In this document: in pieces, positions 10,420 through 21,460 of the stretch
How positions within the stretch are numbered: position 1 is the first letter of the stretch
Layout: the number at the start of each line of letters is the position of its first letter
From: Zea mays
Lineage: Eukaryota > Streptophyta > Magnoliopsida > Poales > Poaceae
DNA length: 64,000 nt
Assembly (NCBI RefSeq): GCF_902167145.1
Contig: NC_050104.1
Span: 9,570,001-9,634,000, forward strand
Reading direction: 5' to 3'
The notes under the pieces: generated by a model
The model's database searches: none
Told to the model about the DNA's origin: nothing
The model's input: the letters and a program-made list of their open reading frames with translations, nothing else
Translations under genes and position numbers: made by a program

Positions 10420-11678
10420 TGAAAGGGAAATGTGCCTTTGGGCCATTTCTAAGTGTTTTGGTGATTTAGTGTCCAACACAAGTGCCTAAGTGTAAAAAGG
10501 TGGACAAAGTACAAATCAAGAATTAAGGTATGTTTCTCAGACTTAGTACATTGTTTTATGGACTAATGTATTGTGTCTAAGTGCTGGAAACAGGAAAAAT
10601 CCAATTGTAAATGTCTTGGCTCGAGCAGCCAAGAATCTGCTGAGTCTGGGAGCACCGGACTGTCCGGTGGGTCACCAGACTGTCCGGTGGTGCACTGGAC
10701 AGTGTCCGGTGCGCCAGGCTGACTCGGCGTGAAGTGGCCGCTCTCGGGAATTCGACGACGGCGTACGGCTAAAATTCACCGGACTGTCCGGTGTGCACCG
10801 GACTGTCCGGTGAGCCAACGGTCGGCCGGGCCAACGGTCGGCCGCGGAATCTGCGCGCGACACGTGGCCGGGCCAACGGTCGGAAGGGGGCACCGGACTG
10901 TCCGGTGTGCACCGGACATGTCCGGTGCGCCAACGGCTCCCAGATCAGCAACGGTCGGCTGCGCCATTTTAGGAAGGAGATCGGGCACCGGACAGTGTCC
11001 GGTGTGCACCGGACTGTCCGGTGCGCCCGATGACAGAAGGCAAGATCAGCCTTCCAGAATTGCTCTCAACGGCTCCTAGCTGCCTTGGGGCTATAAAAGG
11101 GACCCCTAGGCGCATGGAGGAGTACACCAAGCAACCTTAGAGCATTCTTGATCATCCACACTCAGTCTTTGCGCATTCGTTTGTCATTCTCAGTGATTCG
11201 AGCTCCGTTCTAGTGAGAACTTTGAGATAGTCTTTTGAGCTCGATTCTTGGCCGTGTGTGTGCGCATTTTGCTGTGGATTTGTGTGTGTTGCTTCCCTCC
11301 CTTACTCCGTATTTCTTTGTGAATCTCAAGTGTAAGGGCGAGAGACTCCAAGTTGTGGAGATTCCTCGCAAACGGGATATTGAAAGGAAAAGCAAAACAC
11401 TGTGGTATTCAAGTTGGTCTTTGGACCGCTTGAGAGGGGTTGATTGCAACCCTCGTCCGTTGGGACGCCACAACGTGGAGTAGGCAAGCGTTGGTCTTGG
11501 CCGAACCACGGGATAAACCACTGTGTCATCTCTGTGTTTGATTTCTTGTGGTATTGTGTTTTGTTGAGACTCCTCTCTAGCCACTTGGCGATTATTGGGC
11601 TAACACTTAACAAGTTTTTGTGGCTATAAGTTTAAGTTCCACAGGATCACCTATTCACCCCCCCTCTAGGTGCTCTCA
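10420..11678 (+). mobile_element. Solo LTR (Sirevirus-like), TSD ATGTC
   Basis: TGAAAGGGAAATGTGCC to GGTGCTCTCA, 1259 bp, with TG...CA ends and exact 5-bp duplications ATGTC at 10415-10419 and 11679-11683. Copy B shows the uninterrupted equivalent after pol. It contains the CCGGACTGTCCGG palindrome array and a TATA box (CTATAAAAGGG near 11090). No internal region remains, which indicates LTR-LTR recombination. Confidence 0.9.
10647..11030. repeat. Palindrome array CACCGGACTGTCCGGTG in solo LTR
   Basis: About ten perfect or near-perfect copies of the palindrome ACCGGACTGTCCGGT or the longer ACCGGACAGTGTCCGGT, interleaved with CAACGGTCGG motifs. Similar arrays occupy the other Sirevirus LTRs in the window (12660-13130, 51005-51400, 58990-59345, 62620-63005). 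Their position upstream of the TATA box places them in U3. Confidence 0.9.
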
Positions 11679-11683
11679 ATGTC

Positions 11684-12466
11684 TCTTTCATATGCTATGA
11701 CTAATGTGTTTTCAAGTCTATTTCAAACCAAGTCATAGGTGTATTGAAAGGGAATTGGAGTCTTCGGCGAAGACAAAGGCTTCCACTCCGTAACTCATCC
11801 TTCGCCATCGCTCCGGGCAACTCTCCATCTTTGGCGGAGAGAGCCTAAGTACAAAGCAAAAGGACTCCACCTTTTGGTATAATCTTCACTCATTTATTTA
11901 TGACCAAAGGGGGAGAAAGTAATTCTAAGGGCTCTAATGACTCCGTTTTTGGCGATTCATGCCAAAGGGGGAGAGAGTATTAGCCCAAAGCAAAAGGACC
12001 GCACCACCACCCTAATTTTAAATAATTTTCAATTGGCGATTTTCAATTTGGTATCTTCTTGTGTTCAAAAAGTGGAGAGAGTAATATTTTCAAAATCAAT
12101 ATCTTAAAACCCTCTTGAACACTAAGAGGAGGAATTTATTGAGGGGGAGTTTTGTTTAGTCAAAGGAAAAGCATTTGAAACAGGGGGAGAAAATTTCAAA
12201 TCTTGAAAATGCTTCGCAAAATCTTATTCATTTACCTTTGACTATTTGCAAAAAGACTTTGAAAAGAATTTGCAAAAACAAAACATGTGGTGCAAGCGTG
12301 GTCCAAAATGTTAAAATGAAGAAAACAATCCATGCGTATCTTATAAGTATTGATATTGGCTCAATTCCAAGCAACCTTGGCACTTACATTATGCAAGCTA
12401 GTTCAATTATGCATTTCTATACTTGCTTTGGTTTGTGTTGGCATCAATCACCAAAAAGGGGGAGAT
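11684..12466 (+). other. Non-coding region between RNase H and LTR of copia A, with several purine tracts
   Basis: AT-rich region collinear with 57990-58796 of copy B. It has repeated purine runs of the type AAAGGGGGAGA at about 11905, 11967, 12143 and 12183, and the final one at 12456-12466 directly before the LTR. No reading frame is shared between the two copies. Confidence 0.75.
12456..12466 (+). promoter_or_regulatory. Polypurine tract of copia A
   Basis: AAAAGGGGGAGAT-type tract abutting the LTR start; copy B has the same arrangement at 58782-58796. Confidence 0.7.
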
Positions 12467-13708
12467 TGAAAGGGAATTAGGCTTACATCTATTTCCTAAT
12501 TGATTTTGGTGGTTGAATTGCCCAACAAAAATAATTGGACTAACTAGTTTGTTCTAGTCTATAAGTTATACAGGTGCCAAAGGTTCACACTTAGCCAATA
12601 AAAAGACCAAGAAATGGGTTCAACAAAGAGAGCAAGGGATAACCGAAGGCAGCCCTGGTCTGGCGCACCGGACTGTCCGGTTTGTCACCGGACAGTGTCC
12701 GGTGCACCAGGAGACTTCAAGCCAAACTCTTCACCTTCGGGAAAACTCAGAGGCGCTCCGCTATAATTCACCACCTGTCCGGTGTACACCGGACAGTGTC
12801 CGGTGCTCTAAGAATGAAGCGACTCTGAACTCGCCAGCTTCGGGAATTCGCTCCGCTATAATTCACCGGACATGTCCGGTGTACACCGGACTGTCCGGTG
12901 AGCCAGCGGAGCAACGACTACTTCACGCCAACGGTCACCTGCAGAAGCAATAAATGTGCGCCAGAGCGCGCAGGAGTCAGGCACGCGCGAAGTGGCGCAC
13001 CGGACACTCTACAGTACGTGTCCGGTGTGCCACCGGACATCGAGGCGGGCCCAGCGGTCAGAGCTCCAACGGTCGGAACCCAACGGCCTGGTGACGTGCC
13101 TGGCGCACCGGACACTGTCCGGTGCACCATGCGACAGATAGCCTCCACCAAACGGCTAGTTTGGTGGTTGGGGTTATAAATACCCCCAACCACCCCACAT
13201 TCAAGTCATCCAAGTTTTCCAACTTCCAACCACTTACAAGAGCTAGGCATTCAATACAAGACACACCCAAGTGACTAGTGAGAGTGATTTGTCGTGTTCT
13301 TTTGAGCTCTTGCGCTTGGATTGCTTTCTTCTTTCTCATTCTTTCTTGTGATCAATACTCACTTGTAACCAAGGCGAGAAACACCAATTGTGTGGTGGTC
13401 CTTGCGGGGAAGTTTTGTTCCCGGTTGATTTGAGAAGAGAAAGCTCACTCGGTCTGAGGGACCGTTTGAGAGAGGGAAAGGGTTGAAAGAGACCCGGTCT
13501 TTGTGACCACCTCAACGGGGAGTAGGTTTGCGAGAACCGAACCTCGGTAAAACAAATCTGCGTGTCACACTCTTTATTCGCTTGTGATTTGTTTTTCACC
13601 TTCTCTCGCGGACTCGATTATATTTCTAACGCTAACCCGGCTTGTAGTTGTGATTAACTTTGTAAATTTCAGTTTCGCCCTATTCACCCCCCCTCTAGGC
13701 GACTTTCA
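12467..13708 (+). repeat. 3' LTR of copia A
   Basis: TGAAAGGGAATTAGG to TAGGCGACTTTCA, 1242 bp, related to the LTRs of copy B and the solo LTR at 62029. Palindrome array in U3, TATA box in GGGTTATAAATACCCCC near 13174, and the conserved GACCACCTCAACGGGGA block in the downstream part. The 5' LTR is outside the window. Confidence 0.88.
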
Positions 13709-13721
13709 TGACCGGTCCTTG

Positions 13722-15603
13722 ATGCGTCGGGGAGGAGGTCGTGGACGTCACAGCTTTTGGTGCGGTGGAAGAGGAACATCGACCGTGGGTCGGATCATCG
13801 GGGATAGAGCTGCTCAGGTTCAAATCAGAGATGGAGGGAGCCACGGAAGGTCTGTACCGGGAGGGGTGGTGTCAACCTGCGCTGCTGGTAAGCGTCAAGG
13901 GGCTTTGGTAAGTTCTCCGGTAGTACCTGATGTCTCCAAGGCTGTCAATTTGCTTCATCAAGCTTTTGCAGCGGCAAATGGTAGCGGGAGTGCAGCTAAT
14001 CATGTCCCGGACAGTACGTGGGATCAAATTGTATCGCTATTACAGCTCCCTGATGGGATCCTCAGCACTTCAAGTGGCCAAAGAAAAGGTGCCGTTTTGT
14101 TTCAGCTGTAAAACAAAAGGTCACCAGCTGAGTGAATGCAATATTGAGCTGTTTTGTGAAGTGTGTGATGTCAAGACCCACTTAACTTCGAAATGTCCGG
14201 TGGTTCGTACTTGCAAAACTTTTGCAGTTCCTTGTTGGTATGTGGTAGATGGTTTGGGGTTTTACTATATACCTCAGCCTACTCCTGTCAAATCAAAGCA
14301 AGGTAGCTGTGTTGGTACAGTGACTGTTGTGGAGGGCTCAATGACAGAGGAGCAGATCACTAGTGAGCTGAGAAGGTTGGTTGCTACGGAGTGGGATTGG
14401 AGTGTGAAGGGCTTTGGAAATAATGTGTTCTCGATAGGTTTTCCTTCAATGGGTGAACTGCAGCGAATGATTGAATGGGGAACATTTCATACTAAATTTG
14501 GTGCTAAAATGCAAGTCAAGGATGAGGGATCTGGAGAAGAAATAAAATATGTGATGCAAAAGGTATGGGTGCAATTCACTGGATTACCAAAGGAATTGAG
14601 AGAATACCCGGTAATTTGGGCGGTTGGCTCCATGCTAGGCATCTCAAAAGAGGTAGATATGGTATTTACTCGGAAGTTTGACAGGGCAAGACTGCAGGTG
14701 GCAGTGCTTGACCCATATCTAATCCCACAATATGTTGATGTTGTAATTGGAGATTATATTTATGAGCTGAAATTCAAGGTTGAATTGGTAGTCGATGGCG
14801 ATCAGCCTTTGCCGATGGATATGGATGACTCGGGGGTAAACGATGATGATGAGTTTCAGGATCAAAACAAGGAAGGCAGTTTGGGTGAAAAAGGGAGTAG
14901 GGGATCGGTGCTGCTGGATCAGTCAAATGGTTCTACTGGTGCTGTTGACATGGCATCATCTGCACAGCAAAACAACAAGGTTGGGACTAAATCTGGGAGA
15001 GATGGGGGTCCGGTTGCCACTCACTGTCTTGCTCGGGTGGATTTGGCGCAGCCACAGGAGACCGGGTCTGATGTTGGCATTGTCAGCGTTGAAGCTCTAG
15101 GTGGTATTCAGGAAGTGACAGGAATTGTGCATGATCTCCGTCGCAGTAAGCATCGCGCCGACTCGGTGAGCGAACACTCGCTTGATCGGGCGGAAAAACT
15201 TAAGGCGGGAAACAATCTGGACGATCTGCCTTCTAAAGGTAACAGTGATACTTTTGTTGATTTCCTAGATAATATTATTTCTGAGTCCCTTAAATCCATT
15301 GGTATTCTGGCGGGTAGCAATCCCAGTTCAGTTTCAATGTCTATTAGTCTGCTAAAACAATTAGAGACTAATAGAGGTAAAGATCAACGAAAAAGTAATT
15401 ACAAAAACGCTTTAGCTGATCTATTGGAAAAGGAAGTAGAAGAGGAGGAAGAGTTAGATAGCTTCATTTTAAATAACTTGTGCGGGGATAGTATGCAAGA
15501 TGTGATGGATGGTAATGATGAGCTGATTATTTCAGCACGTACAAAACCACCTAGTCACGGCCCACAGCTTTCAAAGAGGAGGTCGGGTTCGAACATTTAT
15601 TAA
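13722..15603 (+). pseudogene. LINE ORF1 protein (zinc knuckle plus DUF4283-like), frameshifted
   Basis: RNA-binding ORF1 of a plant LINE. The first part reads from an ATG at 13722 (Arg/Gly-rich start) to about 14085. The frame then shifts and continues to 15603. The second part has a CCHC knuckle (CFSCKTKGHQLSEC, about 14095-14140) with a second Cys/His cluster (CEVCDVKTH), then a region resembling DUF4283 (about 14340-14790), and an acidic low-complexity tail. DUF4283 normally precedes the knuckle in plant LINEs; here the order looks reversed. ORF2 starts 10 bp after the stop. The ATG lies only 14 bp from the copia A LTR, so the true start could be further upstream and lost. Confidence 0.7.
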
Positions 15604-15613
15604 TTGTTTCCCA

Positions 15614-17251
15614 ATGAAAGGAATCTTTTGGAATAGTAATGGGTTTAAAGATGTTAAGAAACACAGATTTGTTACGGATCTTACCAAGGAGCATAATCTT
15701 TGTTTCATTATGATTTCTGAAACAGGACGCAAAACCTTTTCAGATCATCTACTAAGGAATTTGTGTGCTAGGAAGAATTTCCTTTGGCACTGCAAAGAAC
15801 CTCATGGTAGATCTGGGGGGATGCTTCTAGGAGTTGATCTTGATGTGTTTGATATAAGTGCCATTGAGGAAGGTGATTTCTTTATAAAGTTTAAATTACT
15901 TAATAAGGAGGATGGTTTCAAGTGGGCTCTTGGTTTTGTATATGGACCTGCTCAGGATTGCCTCAAACAAAGCTTCCTATGAGAGGTAGTTCGTTTGAGT
16001 AATACGGAGACATCACCTATTCTCATTGGGGGAGACTTTAATATTCTAAGATCTCCATCTGAGAAAAATAATGATAGATTTGACCATCGATGGCCATTTC
16101 TATTCAACGCCGTAATTGATGGTCTTGATCTGAGAGAGATGGACATGTCTGGGCGAAGGTTCACTTGGGCTAACTCTAGGGATAACCCGACTTATGAGAA
16201 ATTGGATCGGATCCTAGTAGCCACAGAGTGGGAGGAAAAATATCCTAGAGCCGCAGTGCTTGCCCTTTCTAGAAATATCTCTGACCATACCCCTTTGCTT
16301 CTTAGTACGGGAATAAGATCAGTTCAAACAATACCTCCTTTCAAGTTTGAATTAGGATGGTTCTTTCGGGATGGATTTGTGGATATGGTTAAAGATATAT
16401 GGATTAACGAGGCAGCGGGATCGAATCTGTTGGAGAAATGGCAAGCCAAGATTAGGAAAGTGCGTCAGTACTTAAGGGGATGGGCGCAGCATACCACTGG
16501 TATTTAAAAAAAGGAAAAGAAGGAGATTATTTCCAAGCTTGATGAAATTGATAAGCGAGCTGAATCGGTTCCATTGAGTACATCAGAGTTAGATCTTCGC
16601 AATTTCCTTCAGAGTAGGCTAGCTCAGCTTCTCCGTGAAGAGGAAATAAAGTGGTACCAAAGGGCGAAGGTCAAGGAGCTCCTTGAGGGCGACAGTAACA
16701 CCAAATATTTTCACATGGTCGCCAATGGGAAGCATAGAAAGAATCGTATCTTCCAAATGCATAATGGTGACCGTATGTTATATGAGGATAGGGAGTTAAA
16801 AAGTCATATAACTAGGTATTATAAAGATCTATTTGGCCCACCAGAAAGGTCGTCTTTTACTCTGGATGAGGATCTTAGAGATGATATAATACAAGTCACC
16901 CAGGCCGAGAATGAAGAGCTCATTAAGACTTTTTCAGAGGAAGAAGTCAAGGCGGCAGTGTTTAGTATGGAACATAACAAGGCACCTGGGCCTGATGGAT
17001 TCCCAGTGGAATTTTATCAAGTCTGTTGGGATGTTATAAAAAATGATCTTATGGCTTTGTTCCATCTGTTCCATGTTGGGAACCTTCCCTTGTACAGTCT
17101 TAACTTTGGGACTATAGTCTTGCTTCCTAAGAGTAATGGGGTGATTACTGTTCAACAATATCGACCGATATGTCTCCTAAATGTTAGCTTCAAAATTTTC
17201 ACAAAAGTGGCGACTAAGAGGATCACGGTGGTTGCGCAAAATGTAATCAGC
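15614..17251 (+). pseudogene. LINE ORF2, part 1: AP endonuclease and start of RT
   Basis: Endonuclease/exonuclease/phosphatase-fold nuclease followed by the N-terminal RT blocks. Visible motifs: WNSNGF near the start, GGDFN (about 16028), the conserved DRIL and SDHTPL blocks of the nuclease C-terminus (about 16205-16300), then KAPGPDGFP (about 16980-17006) and QYRPICLLN of RT. One frame throughout, broken by TGA at 15980-15982 and TAA at 16505-16507. It is cut at 17251 by a solo LTR and resumes at 21466. In living elements the nuclease nicks target DNA and RT copies the RNA from that nick. Confidence 0.85.
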
Positions 17252-17494
17252 TGTCACACCCAGTTTTGGAAGGTAAACCGAATGCGAACCATGTACGTGC
17301 CAGGATCAGAAATTCACGTACACGGCGATTACATAAATGACTCATCATAGCACAATGCTTCGAATAACAATAAAGAGTAAGTAATAATATAAAGACTAGA
17401 GCCATTTACATAATATAATCAAAGTACACAGAACAGAAACGTAGCCAACGTAAATAAACCCACCACAGGCAGCTGACTGGGGGAGGTCGCTAGC

Positions 17495-17551
17495 CTAATC
17501 CTCGAACTCGTCGAAGTCCTGGAACTCCTGGAGATTCGCCTCGACGCCTTC
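17495..17551 (-). other. Conserved acidic micro-ORF tail in solo LTR 1
   Basis: On the minus strand this reads EGVEANLQEFQDFDEFED then stop. The homologous place in solo LTR 2 (50558-50614) reads a peptide ending QEFQDFDEF then stop. In the shared nine-codon core the two copies differ at two bases, both synonymous. A splice-acceptor-like TGCTCAG precedes both. An in-frame ATG exists further upstream (about 17617), giving 41 codons in this copy. Function unknown. Confidence 0.45.
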
Positions 17552-18859
17552 TTCTTTACCTGAGCATAGATTGCACCAAAGGCAACCTGGTGTTTTGTGA
17601 AAGCAAGGGTGAGTACACATCAACGTACTCAGCAAATGTCCCGTTTGGCTGTAGTGGACTAGCTTTATTTGGGGTTAAGGTCAAGCAGTTGCTTTTAGTT
17701 GGTCAGGTTATTATTACTCATTGAGAGCTAGGTTTTAACATTAACCCAAGTTATTAACCCAAAGTACCCCTTCCAAACGGAAAGAACACTACTTACCATT
17801 ACCATAGTCATAACCATCATCCTTGTCACCACCTATAAACCAACCATCTCTGATCAAGTATCTCTAATCAAAGAGGATCTCAAGGCCGCTCATAACCGTG
17901 AGCACGGCTGATATATCAGTTTCTAACCCTCTGTAGAGGTCGCACACTTTACCCATGAGCCGTGATTCCCGTTTTGCCCGGGGATCATGACTCCCCATTG
18001 ATCACTTCCTAGGTGGTCCGGCAGGGTATCACTACGTAGCCTTTACAAAGATTCCCTAGAGGTCATAGCCGCCCGTTAGGTTTCTCCAGTTTGATAAACA
18101 CAGTACCTCTCCCCACAGGAGGGTGACTAACAAAAGCAAAACGAAAGAACCTCGGCACCCAGTCTCGGTAGAGCAAGCACTGTGCCTGGACCCCATTGAC
18201 GGCACGACGGCGAAGCAACTACACCTCTAGTTCCTCTAATTAATTAGCTAAGGGCGCCCCATTTCACCCTCATGGTTGCACTGTTATCCCGGGTTGTCAC
18301 TCCCCAAACAGGTCCTTACGGAGAGGCACTCAGGAAACAGCCTGAGCCCCCTAAAGTATCACAGGAACATCATCGGGATAACATCATAGTATCATAAGTA
18401 TTCACATCATGTTCATTGATTCAAGTAAAGCAATAGCATAATGCTAACCATGATAACCCAAAAGGTAAACAAGGATAAGGTAAATGGAAAGCTAGTCAAT
18501 CATTAGGTTTCAATTAAGTAATGCGGGACAATGCATTAAAAGTGAATGGGACATAATGGGTCAGAGGACACTTGCCTTCACCAAATATATGCTCAGGGTC
18601 TTCAGCCTCGTAGAACTCAAAGAGTTCGATCACTTGGTCGCTAAAGCTTGACCGTCGATTCCTCGAAGCTCGAAGATGGATCGCAGTCTATTCGCGACGC
18701 AAAGCGAAGACGAACAAGCACCAGCAAACAAACATATACATATACATAAGAACATTACACCATACAAAGGAAAACATAATCAAAACATGCAATACGAAAT
18801 AGAGCGCGTTACTACAATCACGCGAGGAAAAAGAAACGTGACGGTCGAGGCTACGGTCG

Positions 18860-19800
18860 AGAAGTTATCGCGTCCATACTAAGCGAGTATTAATCATAAC
18901 ATTTAGTTTGATCTAATTATATTAATCAATATTTATTAAAATAAAACTAGAGCTGTTGCATAATTTTAATTAGCTGACCACACTAACGATTCTTAGTTAA
19001 ATAAGTAATTTAAATAACAACAGCGACTCTAAGCAGAACGAATCAGCGGAGCGAGACGAAACACGTAACGCGTGAAACATCACGACAGCGTGCAAATGAC
19101 GCGCGGACACGCGCGACATAACACGCCGACAATACACGAACAACACGCGCAACGAGCGTGAACGAAGCGTGAACCAGCACACCGCCATATGCTGAACAAC
19201 ACGCGCGATAGGCGAGAAAGCTAAATCGGTGACGTGTTTATACTAAACAAGTCTTAATTAGAATATTAGTTCGACATAACTATAATTACATGAATTGACA
19301 TTATCATATCAAATATAAATTAAAACTAATATTTAGCTTTGACTAACTTACTATTTTACTAGTGGACGATTAAACAAATAGTTAATTAATTGACGAGTCA
19401 TTAAAAGTGAACGATTTAATATCGCGCGCGGACAACGTGCGGCACGCGACAATGCGTGAACAGCACGCGGACGACGAACAGCAACGTGTGCGAATAGCAC
19501 GTGCGAACGACACGCGAACACACGCGGACGACGCACGAAACAGCACAACAGCGACGAGCGCCACATGAGCGAACAACGCGCAAGCAGTGCGACGACGCGC
19601 ACGACACATGAGAATTGCTAACAGATATCGTGTTTATACTAAATAAGTATTAATCCAAAAACATTTGTATAGATATAATCATATTAACATATATCCATAA
19701 AGCGCGACGAAAACTATAAATTAGTTTAAGTAAATTACTACTTTAATAACTCGGATAATAAATAATCAACTAATTAACTAAAACGCGTATCGCGACAAAA
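18860..19800. repeat. Three degenerate ~365-395-bp tandem units in solo LTR 1
   Basis: A TACTAA-(AC)AAGT-TTAAT core followed by AT-rich sequence starts at about 18878, 19242 and 19638, each unit ending in CG-rich text made of short ACACGCGA-like words. Solo LTR 2 is about 730 bp shorter, close to two units. Confidence 0.6.
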
Positions 19801-21460
19801 TAATGTTACTAACATGTAGGGATGTGGTTACGGAGTTAAAGCGACTTAAACGGCATGAAATGAATTTAAATCACATCTGATAACGTGCATTTAATAATTT
19901 GTGAGTTAATTTTGACGTGGCACGTTATGATTGGCCAGAGACATAGCCACACATTGGGCCACACTGAGCGCATGCATAGAGGATCCGTAGAATTTGGTGT
20001 GGGGGCAGTTTTCAGATTTTGATTGCATGCGTACAGTACTACAGTACAACACATGCAGCGGAGGCAAGCGGACGCGCGCACGGGGGGAAATTTGCATGCA
20101 GCCATGCGGGTGGGGTCTACACGGCGGTTCTCCTTCCTCTCTCTAGCTTTCTCCTCCCTGCATGCACGCACGGACGGTTGCACATCGGGGCTTTCTTCTT
20201 CATAGCGGCTAGCAGCCATGGCAGGGGGGCTCGGATGGGGAGCTAGCCGCGCCGGGGGAAGGGGTGCACACGCCGGCGGGCCAGGAGCAGCGACACTGGT
20301 GGCTTAGGGTGTGGCGAGTTGTGGCAAGGAGCAGGCCAGGGTGGCGCGGCCTCACCCGAGCGTCGGAGGTGCAGGATGGCTCGCCGGCACGCGATGAGCG
20401 CGTACAGCAGGGCTGCGCAGTCGTGACTTCGCCGTGGCATACACAGGGGCACAAGACGCGACCAAAGGGAAACTCGACCGGGCGAGCTCGAACGGGCTAG
20501 ACGCTCAGCAAGCACGACGGCGCGGAGCGGGCATGAGCTGGGTTGCTCGCCGGCGGCGCTGTGGCTCGACGATGGAACGGAAGGAGATGATGCGAATGAT
20601 AAACTGAGAAGAAAAGGGAAGAGAAGAGGCTCACCAGGATGGGTATCTCGCTGAAGACCGGGAGGGGCGAGTTCTGGTGCAGTGCGGTCGTCGACATGAG
20701 CGGGGCGACGAAGGCGATGTGCTACGTGGGCTGTGGGAGAGAAGAGTGGGGCTAGTTTGGAGGAGGGTCAAGCGGGTGCGCTGGCGTTTGAAGGGGTGTC
20801 GAGGACAGGCGGTTGCCGAGATCCTTGTGACGTGGGTAGGAGATGGTTTGGAAGATGAATAGTGTCCCTGACGTGCGGGCCCGTGGTGCAGGAACATGTG
20901 AGACGCTCGACTGCGCGTGACGGGGGATGGAGAGCCGGGCCGCTGGGATAGTGGACCACTCGTGGTCGAGAGTGGGGTTAGTTTTTTTTGGGATTTCATT
21001 TTTCTTTTATTTATCTATTTCGAAATTCTTTTTTTATTTTCTTTTTTCTTCACGTAAGCTATTCGAAATATATGAATAAATATATGTTTTTTTAAAATAT
21101 TCCAAAATTATAATACTTTCAAGCGAAATAATATTTACAAACAAAATATTCAATAAATAATTTTTAGGTAAATTTTTATTATTAATTAAATTGGGCTTCG
21201 CAAAAAAAGAGAATACGTTAAATAGTAAAACTCTTTTAACACAACAACAACATCCAAAAATAATGCTCCAGCATGTGATGCAACATTTCAAAACTTATGT
21301 TGGGTGTTATCTCGCTAATGCTTAACACTTATATATAATACAAAATAACTCTCCATTGATTAGGAAAAAAGAGAAGAAAAGCAAGGAAAGGAGAGGGTAA
21401 CACCTGTATTTGGTGGATATCGGAAAAGAAATTTTATACCCCCAAATTCAGGGTGTTACA

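Larger units (their letters stand above)
9147..13708 (+). mobile_element. Sirevirus-type Ty1/copia element, copy A (3' half)
   Basis: The 3' half of a copia element: RT/RNase H frame, non-coding region with purine tracts, and 3' LTR. Its 5' half is separated from it by the CACTA element and lies off the window. Copy B (50809-59964) shows the same layout. The Sirevirus (Maximus; Opie/Ji-like) assignment rests on pol sequence, a long region between RNase H and the LTR, and palindrome-rich LTRs. A solo LTR (10420-11678) interrupts the region after pol. The element ends at or next to the start of LINE ORF1. Confidence 0.85.
17252..21460 (-). mobile_element. Solo LTR 1 (4.2 kb, gypsy-like), TSD TCAGC
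   Basis: Plus-strand ends TGTCACACCCAG and GGTGTTACA, flanked by exact TCAGC duplications (17247-17251, 21461-21465). It aligns reversed with the solo LTR at 47401-60039 at both ends and internally, so by that family's apparent sense it lies on the minus strand. Length and termini resemble large LTRs of grass Del/Tekay-type gypsy elements, but I cannot confirm the family. It includes a tandem array (18860-19800), a GC-rich leader-like region (20030-20960) and a short conserved coding tail (17495-17551). There is no internal element domain. Confidence 0.82.

Noticed and set aside
12960..13130. Repeated CCGGACxGTCCGG units as a CRISPR-like array
   Set aside because: The units are palindromic promoter repeats of a plant LTR with irregular, related spacers. 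The genome is eukaryotic and no cas genes are present.
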